DNA from: Eublepharis macularius
Lineage: Eukaryota > Chordata > Lepidosauria > Squamata > Eublepharidae
Assembly: GCF_028583425.1 (NCBI RefSeq)
Contig: NC_072796.1
Span: forward strand, 129,615,464-129,679,463
DNA length: 64,000 nucleotides
Reading direction: 5' to 3'
The first letter of the stretch is position 1, and every line of letters starts with the position of its first letter. The notes under the pieces were generated by a model. That model was not told where the DNA came from. It saw only the letters and a list, made by a program, of their open reading frames with translations, and did not search any database. Position numbers and translations under genes: made by a program. Below are positions 1 through 8,773 of this stretch, in pieces.

Positions 1-1430
1 ATAATTCAGTCCCTCAGCTTCAGGAAATTATAAAAAATACATTCATGAGAGCATACCACCACACTCTTGTTTCCAACTCCTCAAGTACTGGGATAATCAA
101 GATAGTGTTGCATTAGGACTTGGAAGGGAAAGATTCATGCAGGAAGCTCCTAAGTTGAACTTGGGCGAGACATAGGGTCGCCAGGTCCCCTTGATCTCCA
201 GGCAGGAGGTAGGGGACCCACCACCTCCCTTGTATATGTTAGAGATTATGGTATTTTTATATATTCAGTTTAGTAATTTAGCAGAGTAATATATAGCAGA
301 GTAATTTAGTCAGAAGCGTTTAAACCCTTACAAACGTGCATTAATTAATCCTCATAGAAAGATAGAACTTACAGTTTATTGTAGCAGATTTCTCCATAGC
401 AATATCTTCTGGTAATAACAAGGGAAAGATCTTATCTAAAGAGTTACATTCTCTAGGCTAATACCACAGCCTGAAACTAGGCAGCGAGGTTGTAGGTGCA
501 GGTTTGTGGACAAAGAGAAGGGCTCCATGAGGAGCACGGTGGCTTTACATCTTTTCTCTTGGAAGAGCATGAGGGAAGGTGTGAAATCTCCCAAGAGGCA
601 CAGAGGCAAGAGAGGAGGAGTCAGTAGGCATTCCCACCTTAGACAAGAGAGTGGCAGATTGCTAGACTTATACATTACATTCAAAGAGACATGCAGCACC
701 CCCCAGTGTCCAAAGGCAGGCTGAGTCGCCTATTCCAACGGTATAATGGGAGCACATGCGCACTCCCGGGCCCAAACAATGATGTCACTTCCAGGAATTG
801 ACATAATTCCACAGGCCTCAGCTGCCCCCCCAGGAGTGCTCCTGTGCTCCGCTGAGTGTCGAATCAAGCCCGAATCAGCCTGGAATCAGCCGAATCAGCT
901 CTGCAGCACCCCAATCCGGGCCTGATTCAGGCCTGAATTGGGCTGGATCTGGCCCGTGGGAGCATGCTGCACCTCCCAGGAGTGTGCCCCCCAGGAGGCC
1001 CATTCCTCCCCCCAGCCAGGTAAGCAGAAGTGGGGGGTGGAAGGTGGGAGTGGGGGATCCCCAGCCCCTAGTGGGGGAATGGCAACCCTAGCAAGACATT
1101 GTAGCTACTTCACATATTGTTCCCACAAGCTAACTGGTTTTCCACTGGCAATTTTGGTCCCCCCTGCTTCTGGGTGTTCTGGGAAGAAGAGAAATGCTGG
1201 TTTTTTTACCGTTTACTTCCTTTTAAGGCAAATGGATTTGACGTGCAGCAGCTTTAAGACTTTTGCTGCGCTCGGCTCACAGCCAGTTTTAACTTTCATT
1301 TTCCGCTGTGGTTTTTCTGTGCCTCAAACACTACCACTGTCTCTGGTTGCCAAACGTGTTGTCACATTTCCATGTGGAAATTTCATTTCGGAGAATGTTT
1401 CATTTCAGAAGGTAAAACTTCCAGCAGTCC
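1..1430. other. Non-coding DNA, no gene seen
   Basis: No gene is recognisable here. The segment 170-240 has the terminal sequence of the same interspersed family seen at 33835-34286 and 45880-46240 (a GTYGCCAGGTCCCY motif followed by a CAGGAGG-like block). From about 725 to 1095 the DNA is GC-rich, with short repeats of CGAATCAG-type words, and ends in GGCAACCCTA, a terminus shared by many MITEs in this window. An open frame at 938-1495 crosses this repeat and has no protein-family features that I can recognise. Confidence 0.5.
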
Positions 1431-1436
1431 AAAGAT

Positions 1437-1855
1437 TTAGCAAGTGTTTTCATTTCAATCATGAAAGAGTTAAACTGTTTGTGTTACCTACTTAATTAGT
1501 AAACTTATTTTGAATGTAACCATTAGAGCTTCGAACAAGACTCCCACCGTAGGAAGGGGAGTCACTAAATATAATGAAGTAGGATTAGGATTTTTTATTG
1601 GGCAGTTTGTTTATTGGGGGCAATTAATTGATGATATGTATTGAAGTTTTATTGCTCTTTGTTCATTTTGTCTTCTAGTTTTCTCTAAGTTAATTTTCTA
1701 GCAAGATGTAGTCAGCTTAGCAATTTATTATTTTCTCCAAATGTAACCCTATTTTTATCCTTTAGTAAAGTATTCTTACAGAGCTACACTGGAGTGTGTG
1801 AGAGTCTATTCTCGTTATTTCCAATGCGCAATCTTTGCACAAACTCTGCTATATT
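1437..1855 (+). repeat. LTR-like repeat, copy 1
   Basis: This block is homologous in direct orientation to 2353-3007. Shared landmarks, in order, are a TCATGAAAGAG word, TTCGA.A.AAG..TCCCACC, TTTATTGGGGGCAATTA, GGTTTTATTGCTCTTTGTTCA, GATGTAGTCAG, a TAAAGTATT word followed by AGAGCTA, TATTTCCA.TGCGC and finally CAAACTCTGC. A length of roughly 420 bp and the TAAAGTATT region fit an LTR with its polyadenylation region, but I see no flanking duplication or primer-binding site. The family is unidentified. Confidence 0.45.
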
Positions 1856-2140
1856 TTCCTACAAGCCCACTGAAAAGACCTGGGTAGGAATCTATGTAGG
1901 CCTTCATGGGATGGCTCTCTTAGTGCCTATGGGTAACAACAGAAGCTTGTAAGTTGAATAGGCATGGCTAGTTTTGTTCCCTTTATTCAACAAAGATATT
2001 TATAACATTCAGAAGCTTATTCACCTATGCAAAATAAATACACTCTTTCAGATAAAATTAGAGCTTTCTTAAGTTTCCTGCTTCTGTCTCTGATAAGGAC
2101 TTGATAAATTGATCAATTGAACATACTTTACTAACAGTGA
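1856..2140. other. Spacer between LTR-like repeats
   Basis: AT-rich non-coding DNA between the two LTR-like blocks. No gene or retroviral-type coding remnant is visible. A short CAGTGAAATCCTAG fragment near 2139 matches the end of the small palindromic element at 3069-3155. Confidence 0.4.
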
Positions 2141-2149
2141 AATCCTAGA

Positions 2150-2335
2150 AAAGAGCAAGAGTAACAAAATTTGTGGTAGGGTATGAGCTTTTGTGAGTCA
2201 CAGCTCACTTCTTCAGATACTTCTCCAGGTATCTTCTTCAGACTCACAAAAGCTCATACCCTGTCACAAATTTTGTTAAGTCTTATAGGTGCTACTGGAC
2301 TCTTGCTCTTTTCTACTGCTACAGACAGACTAACT
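2150..2335 (+). mobile_element. PLE-tail foldback, diverged subfamily
   Basis: An imperfect palindrome. The right arm reads CTTCAGACTCACAAAAGCTC..., then TTAAGTCTTATAGGTGCTAC, TGGACTCTTGC and finally CTACTGCTACAGAC. This matches the order of the 3' tail of the Penelope-like element at 32325-33420. The left arm is an antisense copy with an internal deletion. The hammerhead-like core is decayed: TCACAAAAGC replaces TCGAAAGC. The unit abuts the second LTR-like repeat. Confidence 0.6.
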
Positions 2336-2352
2336 GTTGGACTTTATGCAAG

Positions 2353-3007
2353 TGTCCTACACTCAGTCATGAAAGAGCTCAATTGTTGTTCTGTTTGTTT
2401 AGTCAGATAGCTAGTTAGCATAGGGCCACTTAGGCTTCGAGAGAAGTTCCCACCAGAGAAAGTGGGTGTCTTTAATCTTAATGAGGGAATCCAGGAATGT
2501 CTATTGGATGAGCCAGTTTATTGGGGGGGCAATTAGCTAGCAACATATACTAAGGTTTTATTGCTCTTTGTTCAGTCATCTGCTACTACAGTCCATTTCT
2601 ACTACTTCACTAGACCATGCAGTCTAAGAGCCAAGCTACAAGTGATGAATTACACTTGCCTGGCAAGTGAACAGACTCACGTGTATTCCTCCCTGTTCAC
2701 TTGCCATTCACTTGCTCTCCACTTGAGCCCAAGTGAATGGCAGGTGAACGGCAAGTGAACAGGGAGGAATACACTTGAGACTGTTCACTTGCCAGACAAG
2801 TGTAATTCATCACTTGTAGCTTGGCTCTAAGTTTTTCTCTTTCTAGTACCTAGTTGAGACTATAAAGATGTAGTCAGAAACTGTTTGTTGTTTTACCTTC
2901 CAAATGTACCCTTTTTACCCTATTATGTAAGTAAAGTATTTTTATAGAGCTAGAACCACAGAAGTCTGTCTACTTATTTCCACTGCGCTATTATCAAACT
3001 CTGCAAA
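2353..3007 (+). repeat. LTR-like repeat, copy 2, interrupted by a MITE
   Basis: Homologous to 1437-1855 in the same orientation, but split by the 200-bp palindromic MITE at 2628-2827. The parts on either side of the MITE line up continuously with copy 1, so the MITE is the younger insertion. Two direct LTR-like copies less than 1 kb apart could be the two LTRs of a decayed element or independent solo LTRs. No coding remnant lies between them. Confidence 0.45.
2628..2827. mobile_element. Palindromic MITE, GAGCCAAGC family
   Basis: Termini are GAGCCAAGCTACAAGTGATG and its inverse, and the whole 200 bp folds on itself. TAA stands immediately outside both ends (2625-2627 and 2828-2830), which I take as a 3-bp target duplication; the flanking C and G also allow a 5-bp CTAAG reading. 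The inner part (AATTACACTTG, TGTATTCCTCCCTGTTCACTT) matches 37975-38170 and 43515-43632. A 3-bp duplication and G-rich short termini suggest PIF/Harbinger, but no transposase is present to prove it. Confidence 0.75.
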
Positions 3008-3068
3008 CTTATATCTAATTGCTGTGCAGTCGCCAACACTAACATGACTACCCATCTTGATATATATC

Positions 3069-3155
3069 CAGTGAAATCCTAAACAGAGTTACTCCAGTCT
3101 AAGCCCAGTGAAACCAATGAGCTGCGACTGGAGTAACTCTGCTTAGGATTTCAGT
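3069..3155. mobile_element. Short palindromic MITE
   Basis: The ends CAGTGAAATCCTAAACAGAG and CTCTGCTTAGGATTTCAGTG are near-perfect inverted repeats, enclosing AGTCTAAGCCCAGTGAAACC. Isolated ends of the same element occur near 2139 and 7585. No clear target duplication was found. Confidence 0.6.
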
Positions 3156-3317
3156 GTAAGGATGATACTGATCTTGAAAAATCTACTTGGGAAACCTGGA
3201 GAATATAGCATGGATATAGCTGGTTGGGGCAGGTAGATGATTGATTGAACTGATATACTGAGCAGCTAAAATGCGTGGACACTCTTTGCAGCCTCTTCGT
3301 TTGCTGGAGTGGTAGGC

Positions 3318-3440
3318 TTAGTTGATGATGGCCACCAGTTTGTCTGAATTTAAAAGGGGATTAGACAAGTTCATGAAGGAGTAGTGATCAGTGGCTATTA
3401 CTCATGAGCGGAACCTTTATGCTTTGGCCAGTAAACTTCT
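3318..3440 (+). mobile_element. CR1/L3-type LINE 3' fragment
   Basis: The stretch GATGGCCACCAGTTTG followed by TTTAAAAGGGGATTAGACAA and TTCATGAAGGAG resembles the 3' untranslated part of vertebrate CR1/L3 LINEs. No coding sequence remains. Confidence 0.5.
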
Positions 3441-4010
3441 AAATACTATTCCTGGGGCAACAGAAGCAAGAAGCTTTGGCCTTCCTTACGTCTTTCCTAC
3501 TTGTAGGCCTTCCAGGGCATCTGGTTAGTCTACAGTTGTCAGCCTTTAAGTGATACAAACACAACGAAGTAGATACTCGTGTAAAAGAACAACTAGGTTC
3601 TACCAATTTTAAATAAATTTTGTTGTTTATATATATATCCCTTTAAAGTGCAAAAGTGCTTTGTGCCGTGTATAACATAAAGAAATTCATATATAACAAT
3701 AATACAACTAGTATCAAACATATACAGCTAAGTCCTCCTAGTCCAATGTGAAAGTCCATGAGTCGATGAGGACAAATATCCAAGTATATTGCACAATGGC
3801 CCAAGGGTGGCCTCCAAATCCAGAAGACAATGTAGGTGCCGTAGCTGAGCTTGTTCTTCAGCTACAGGTTTTAGCCAGCAATTTTCCAATACCTGTTTCG
3901 TAATTATTACTTCATCAGGCAATAGTGTCTATCCAGATGGTCACCACAATTCTTTTACACGCTCATGACTCAATCAGATTGCTACGCACGGAACAGTGCC
4001 CCGCCTTTAG
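3440..4010. other. Non-coding DNA, no gene seen
   Basis: AT-rich sequence with no recognisable gene or repeat boundary. The word CAG.TGTCAGCCTTTAAGTGAT near 3536 resembles the outer end of the MITE that starts at about 4012. Confidence 0.4.
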
Positions 4011-4011
4011 T

Positions 4012-4234
4012 TTTAGCCTTTAAGTGATGGCTGGAGAGCTCCCAAAATTATAACTGATCTCCAGGCCATAGAGATCAGTTTCCTTGGAGAAAATGGCTGC
4101 TTTGAGGGGTGGAGTCTATGGATTTATATCATGCTTAGGTCCCTCCCCTCCCCTCCCCCAAACCAACCCTCTCCAGGCTCAACCCCCCCCCCCCCAATCT
4201 TCAGGAATTTCCTAAACTGGAGCTGGCAACCCTA
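4012..4234 (-). mobile_element. MITE, TAGGGTTGCCA family, divergent
   Basis: In inverse orientation it shows the family landmarks: GGCTGGAGAGCTCCC, AACTGATCTCCAGGC, TTGGAGAAAATGGCTGC, CCTCCCC, CTCTCCAGGCTC, TCAGGAATTTCCTAAAC and the terminus GGCAACCCTAA. Better preserved copies at 7333-7549 and 46973-47167 carry 8-bp target duplications, which places the family in the hAT group. Confidence 0.7.
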
Positions 4235-4468
4235 AGTTAGCCGCTGTGCAAAACAGAAAGGTAGAGCAGATAGACCGCTGGTTTGATCCTGCATGGCTGC
4301 TCTTATGTTTCTATGATAAAAGTTCAGTTCTTTGCTTTTAATTGTCCATTGAAGTTAATTTTCAACCTGCTTTTCTCTATAGCAAGGACCCCAAATGGCT
4401 TATATCATTCTCCTCTCCTTCATTTCTTCAGAACAACCCTGCAAGGTAGGTGAGCTTGACAGTGTTTA

Positions 4469-5186
4469 TGTCATGGGCTGGGCCAGCCCAAGCAGGGTGG
4501 TTCAAGTCCAAACCTTAAGGCCAAAGTCAAAGGGGAGTTTCAAGAGCAAAAGCCAAGTCAAACCGGTGGTCAGAGCACGAGATAAAGCCAGGAGTGAGTC
4601 CAGAGTCCAAAAGCAAGGTCAGGCACAGTCCAAGGTCAGTCACCGATAGTGTCAAGTCCAAAAGCAGGCACGGGCAAGGTTCACGAAACACAGAGTAGTT
4701 GCAGGCAGTAGACACATTGCTTCCATGCCCAGCAGTTCCTCCAGACTGGCTCTTATAGCCAGGCGTGGTTTTCAGCCAGCTGCTGGGGCTCCATCCTGAC
4801 GTTACTCATCGTCACTCTCCAGCAGCTGGCGTTGGCTCAAGAGGCGAGCACTGCACCATCTCTCCTGCAGTTCCAGTCTCTGGCGCTGCCTGCGGCGTTC
4901 CTTGGGCGTGGGTGAACCTGGGGGGGCGGAGGCTCTTGGCTGCACTGCACCTGTAGAAGTCCCTGGCTGAGCTTCCCCTGTGGTATTGGAGCTAGAGCGT
5001 GCTGGTGTCTCAGCTGCTGGCTGTAAGCTCTGATCAGCCAGCAGCTGCTGCTCCTGATTGCTGGCTTCTGCTGAATCAGGGCTAGGGCTGGCTACACAGG
5101 GCTCCTCTTCTCCTGAGGAGTCCTGGCTGGCTACACGAGGCTCCCCTCCTCCAGAGGAGACCTCACTCTCAGACTGGGCCATGACA
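4469..5186 (-). mobile_element. Solo LTR with 5-bp target duplication
   Basis: On the minus strand the unit begins TGTCATGG and ends CCATGACA, a TG...CA LTR with 8-bp inverted termini. GTTTA flanks it on both sides (4464-4468 and 5187-5191), a perfect 5-bp target duplication. This is the structure left by recombination between the two LTRs of a retrotransposon or endogenous retrovirus. A TATA-like box, CTATAAGAG, lies near 4749-4757, after the ORF described separately. Downstream is a C/T-rich leader-like region with repeated CCTTG and TTTGGACT words. A related copy is at 39371-40022. No internal element sequence remains, so the superfamily is not decided. Confidence 0.8.
4802..5182 (-). CDS. 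ORF inside the LTR, acidic N-part and Arg-rich C-part
   Basis: I do not recognise this protein. The frame is open for 126 codons. Its ATG uses nucleotides 5-7 of the LTR, and the stop comes about 45 bp before the TATA-like box, so the ORF fills the U3-like half of the LTR. The first two thirds are rich in Ser, Glu, Gln, Pro and Ala (SESEVSSGGGEP, DSSGEEEP). The C-terminal third is basic (ERRRQRQRLELQER) and ends in an acidic ESDDE. No signal peptide or membrane segment is visible. The copy at 39371-40022 preserves the same layout and a similar SPxxxE-Arg-rich-SARL block. Retention of the frame in two diverged copies suggests it once coded for something, perhaps the end of an element gene reaching into the LTR or an LTR-encoded accessory protein. 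Compositional bias could also keep a frame open, so the coding call is tentative. Confidence 0.4.
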   Translation of the reverse strand: MAQSESEVSSGGGEPRVASQDSSGEEEPCVASPSPDSAEASNQEQQLLADQSLQPAAETPARSSSNTTGEAQPGTSTGAVQPRASAPPGSPTPKERRRQRQRLELQERWCSARLLSQRQLLESDDE

Positions 5187-5794
5187 GTTTAACTATCACT
5201 TAAAATCTCTCATCAAGCTCCCATGGCATACTGGGAGATTCAAACCTCATAGTTCCTAGCCTGGCACACTGTCCTTGTAATCAAACTATTCTTTAATTGC
5301 TAGTCCTCAAGTATTTGAAAAGGTCAGCATGCTTATTGTTCCTCTACTGAAGGATGGTTTCCTATATGCTAATAAAACAATGACAAGACTAAAAGCTATC
5401 GTATTTTGGTCACATCATGAGGAGACAAGATTCTCTGGAAAAGTCAATAATGTTAGGAAAAGTAGAAGGCTGCACCCTGGAGACTGCAATGAAGAAATCA
5501 GGAGATTGAGACTTGGAAGAGCAGCTGTGAGGGAGCTAGAAAAGATCCTTAAAGATAAAGACGTCTCTCTGGGAACCGAAATCAAGATAATCCAAACTAT
5601 GGTATTCCCCATTAGGATATGAAAGTTGGACAGTGAAGAAAGCTGACAGGAAGAAAATTGATTCATTTGCAATGTGGTGCTGGAGGAGAGTTTTGTGGAT
5701 ACCCTGGGCAGCCAAAAAGACAAATAAGTGGGTACTAGATCAAATCAAGCCTGAATTCTCCCTAGAAGCTAAAATGACAAAACTGAGGCTATCA

Positions 5795-5909
5795 TCTCTG
5801 TCTTTTGGTGCTACACCTCTGAAGATGCCAGCCACAGCTGCTGGCGAAACGTCAGGAACTACAATGCCAAGACCACGGCAATACAGCCTGGAAAACCCAC
5901 AACAACCAA
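5795..5909 (+). mobile_element. PLE-like tail insertion with 11-bp TSD
   Basis: The 115-bp unit runs from TCTCTGTCTTTTGGTGC to ACAACAACCA and is flanked by TGAGGCTATCA at 5784-5794 and 5910-5920. Removing it restores a continuous BovB reading frame, which fixes both boundaries. Two more copies (10106-10457, minus strand; 58810-58939, plus strand) end at the same 3' base pattern and have 14-bp and 10-bp duplications. A constant 3' end, a variable 5' end and long duplications indicate retrotransposition with 5' truncation. The assignment to a Penelope-like element is inferred from the hammerhead-like motif and from my recollection of such tails, not from coding sequence in this copy. Confidence 0.75.
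5816..5856 (+). ncRNA. Hammerhead-ribozyme-like motif in PLE-like tail
   Basis: Read as RNA, CUGAAGA (5819-5825) is followed by one extra U, a 6-bp helix GCCAGC/GCUGGC (5827-5832 with 5840-5845), GAAA (5846-5849), a one-pair helix III C-G, and the site triplet GUC (5851-5853). CCU at 5816-5818 pairs with AGG at 5854-5856 as a short helix I. This is the order of a type I hammerhead core. The departure from consensus is the extra base between CUGANGA and helix II. Hammerhead motifs are known from Penelope-like elements. Cleavage activity of this copy is not shown. Confidence 0.45.
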
Positions 5910-6150
5910 TGAGGCTATCATACTTCGGTCACATCACGAGAAGACAAGATTCTCTGGAAAAGTCAATAATGCTGGGAAAAGTGGAAGGCAGCAGGAAAAG
6001 AGGAAGACCTAAAACGAGATGGCTTGATTCGATAAAAGAAGCCACACCCTCCAGTTTGCAGGATCTGAGTAGGTCTGTTAGAGATAGAAGGTTTTGGAGG
6101 TCTTTCATTCCTAGGGTCGCCATAGGTCGGAGACGACTTGATGGCACATA

Positions 6151-6850
6151 ACACACACAATAAAACAATGAGGGAAGGTAATTACTAGACTGCTCCCAAT
6201 GTGAATTCAATTAAATTCATATTGTAATAATATCTATGGATATAAAGTAGATTTACAGGATACAAGAGTACGCATAATTTGCAGAGGCAGTGATGAATCT
6301 AATTGCTTTTTCTGGAGAAAAAATTACATGCATGAGTAAAAGAGGCAGAACAGCAAGGATTTCACTTCCTTACGGTTTTAGAGGGGGAGAAAAGCTCTAT
6401 TATAACCGGAATAAAAGCCATCTTGCACCTTGGAAAAGTGGCCCACCAAATTGACTAAGCACATTGTGCAAAAGTTAAATAATTAAATTAATAATTATCA
6501 GAGGACGAGAGAGAGAAACGAACCAAAGAGGAGATCATGCCTTGAGTGAAATTAAAAAGAGTTCAGCAAACTGGATTTTTTATATTACAACAATAAATCA
6601 CAGTTCCCGTTGAAAACCTGGACAGTGGAGACCAGGGGACATTTATCTTGCGTTGTCTGCTGGTGGAAAGTATAACCAGTTTGTATATGGTCGGATGGAT
6701 CTGGCAACATTATCTGATCAGATGGATTTATTTACACCCTTCTTCTTTATCAGAGGAGCTCAAAATAGCATTTTGCTTTCACTGGTGGCCTGTTAACAAG
6801 GCAGCCCTGTTAAGAGAGCAACAGCACAACTTGAAATCAAGGGGCTTAGG
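6151..6850. other. Non-coding DNA, no gene seen
   Basis: AT-rich sequence. The ACACACAA end of BovB runs out near 6160. After that I see no repeat of known family and no gene. Confidence 0.4.
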
Positions 6851-6852
6851 CT

Positions 6853-7299
6853 TGGGTTGCCAATTCCAAGTTTGGAAATTCCTGGAGATTTGGGGGTGGA
6901 GCCTCGGGAGGGCAGGATTTGGAGAGGGGAGGGACCTCAGAAGAGTATAATGCCATAGATTTAGGGCTGCTAGTCTTCAAGTGGTGACTGGAGGTCTCCC
7001 AGAATTAGAACTGACCTCCAGGCCACAAAGATCTGTTCCTCTGGAGGAAATGACTGCTGTGGAAGGTGGACTCTCTGACATTATACCCCACGGAGATCCC
7101 TCCAAACCCTGCCCTCTCCAGGCTCCACCATCAAAATCTCCAGGAATTTCCAGACCTGGAGTTGGAAACCCTTCATAAAGTCCACCCTCCAAAGCAGCCA
7201 TTTTCTCCAGGGCAACTGATCTCTGTAGTCTGGAGATCTGTTGTAATTTCAGGAAAGCTCCAGGCCCCAGCTGGAGCATTGGCAACTTGGCAACCCTAG
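6853..7299 (+). mobile_element. Two nested MITEs of the TAGGGTTGCCA family
   Basis: An outer copy starts GGGTTGCCAATTCCAAG near 6853 and runs through GGAGATTTGGGGGTGGAGCC to GTATAATGCCATAGA at about 6960. It resumes at about 7172 with AGTCCACCCTCCAAAGCAGC and ends GGCAACCCTA. Between the halves is a second copy in the opposite orientation (about 6963-7170: AGGGCTGCTAGTC ... CTGGAGTTGGAAACCCTT). A CATAGA/CATAAA pair at the junctions may be part of the target duplication. Both copies are non-autonomous. Confidence 0.75.
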
Positions 7300-7332
7300 C
7301 TCAGACTAATATAAGTCTGCTTGGGACTGCCC

Positions 7333-7549
7333 TAGGGTTGCCAGCTCCTGGTTGGGAAATCCCTGGAATTTGGGGGGGGGGGGGAGCCTGGAGAGGGTGG
7401 GGTTTGGGGAGCGGCTTCAGCTAGCTATAATGCCCTAGAGTCCATCTTCCAAGGCAGATGTTTTCTCCAGGAGGACTGATCTCTGTCGCCTGGAGATCAG
7501 TTGTAATTCCGGGAGCTCTCCAGCCACCACCTGGAGGCTGGCAACCCTA
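7333..7549 (+). mobile_element. hAT-type MITE with perfect 8-bp TSD
   Basis: It runs from TAGGGTTGCCAGCTCC to GGCTGGCAACCCTA, 217 bp, flanked by GACTGCCC at 7325-7332 and 7550-7557. The perfect 8-bp duplication supports a hAT origin for this abundant family. Other copies here are at 4012-4234, 6853-7299, 13345-13559, 29184-29392, 46973-47167, 50640-50836 and 61322-61460. Confidence 0.85.
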
Positions 7550-7859
7550 GACTGCCCCATAGGTTAAGTGATAGTTTCAAGTTTACAGTGAAATCCTAAA
7601 CCGGATGTTATATCATGGCAAGCTGTGAATTTGGAGATGTTCCCTTATTGAACTGTTTAGTTATTTTCCCCTGATCCCTTAGGGCTGAAAAGCCTCCGCC
7701 GTAGTTTGGTTTCACTGTCCCTTCTGGTAGCTGGCTGTTTGTTCTCCAACCTGGCTAGATGTGAAGATCAATGATGATTTTTCAGCAGAGGCTAGATGGC
7801 CATCTGACAGCAATGCTGATTCTGTGAACCTGGACAGATCATGAGAGGGAGGCCAGGAA

Positions 7860-8116
7860 GGGTTACATCAGTGCTTAGTTCTTGTTGCCCCTTCTTACAT
7901 GTTCAGGATAATGCCAATCGCCACCTTGGGGTCAGGTAGCAATTTCCCCCAGGCCAGTTCAGCTGGGGATCCTGACAGTGTTTAGCTATCTTCTGGGCAT
8001 GGAGCAGGGGTCACTGGGTGTGTGGGGGGAAGGGGAGGTAGTTGTGAATTTCCTGCATTGTGCGGAGGGTTGGACTAGATGGCCATGAAAGTCCCTTTCA
8101 CTCTATGATTCTATGG
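7860..8116 (+). mobile_element. CR1 LINE 3' end
   Basis: The last part, GGTTGGACTAGATGGCC, then CCCTTTCACTCTATGATTCT, is the classic CR1 3' terminus with its ATTCTATG repeat. The upstream part (GGGCATGGAGCAGGGGTCAC) fits the CR1 3' UTR. There is no coding part. Confidence 0.7.
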
Positions 8117-8690
8117 AGAAGGAGGCTAGGGGATAAAAGGAAGGTGGAAGAAGCAGAAGGAGAAGGTGGAGGAAAGGGGAAAGGATCCTCCCCACCGATT
8201 CCTTGTGGGTCCTTCACCTGTGATTACATAGTACCATCTATGTGCATGGAACTAAGGACAACAAAATAGATCCCTGCCACAAGGGGTTTACAGTTGACAC
8301 TGGGGAGGCAATGCGTAGAGAGGAAAATGCAAAGGTGAAAATAAGAATAGAATATGTGCCCAGTTCTGCTGCATGTATTTATGTTTGATTCAGTGGGGAC
8401 AGGAGAGTGAAGGCAAAAGGAAGAAGCTGGGTCCAAAACGGATGCTGCCCAAAACCTCTTTGAGTGTCTCCCCAAATTTTGGAGATATGAATAATTTCCA
8501 AACTGGGCCTGATGCATTAATCTATTACATTAATCAGCAAACCTCTGGATATCACGGGGGGTGGGGGGGAGGCCTCTACACCGTGTCATTGGATCTATGG
8601 GTCCACTGGTTGGTCACTGCGTGAGACAGGATGTGGGACTAGATGGGCCCCTGGTCTGATCTGACAGGGCTCGTCTAACGTTCATTAGCC
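8117..8690. other. Non-coding DNA with CR1/L3-like end
   Basis: A purine-rich tract (GGAAGAAGCAGAAGGAGAAG region) is followed by unremarkable sequence. The words GGACTAGATGGGCCCCTGG and TCTGATCTGACAGGGCTC near 8637-8672 resemble a CR1/L3-type 3' end. No gene is seen. Confidence 0.4.
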
Positions 8691-8773
8691 TGCTGCACCC
8701 ATCCTTGTGCATGCATGGATTGTCTCGCCATTAAATCCCTTCCCTTCACTTGCATCTTTATTTTCTCCACTGT

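Larger units (their letters stand above)
5380..6150 (+). pseudogene. BovB (RTE) LINE ORF2 C-terminal remnant
   Basis: The frames encode segments typical of the region after the reverse transcriptase in RTE/BovB ORF2. They are LGRAAVRELEKILKDKDVSL, KADRKKIDSFAMWCWRRVLW, FSLEAKMTKLRLS and YFGHITRRQDSLEKSIMLGK, followed by VEGSRKRGRPKTRWLDSIKE and the closing RRRLDGT. A short piece of the later part (SHHEETRFSGK, 5400-5470) precedes the earlier part, so a small rearrangement or a second truncated copy lies at the start. A 115-bp PLE tail interrupts the frame at 5795-5909 between 11-bp duplications, giving a chimeric open frame that is not a real protein. BovB spreads by target-primed reverse transcription and is characteristic of squamate genomes. 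Confidence 0.85.

Noticed and set aside
938..1495. 185-codon open frame
   Set aside because: It crosses the boundary of a MITE-like end and an LTR-like repeat, has no recognisable domain and no exon-like or codon-bias evidence.
4469..5186. Host gene or promoter rather than LTR
   Set aside because: TG...CA inverted ends and a perfect 5-bp duplication define an LTR; a second dispersed copy exists.
5633..6151. 172-codon open frame as a possible gene
   Set aside because: It is a chimera of a BovB ORF2 end and a PLE-like tail inserted between 11-bp duplications.
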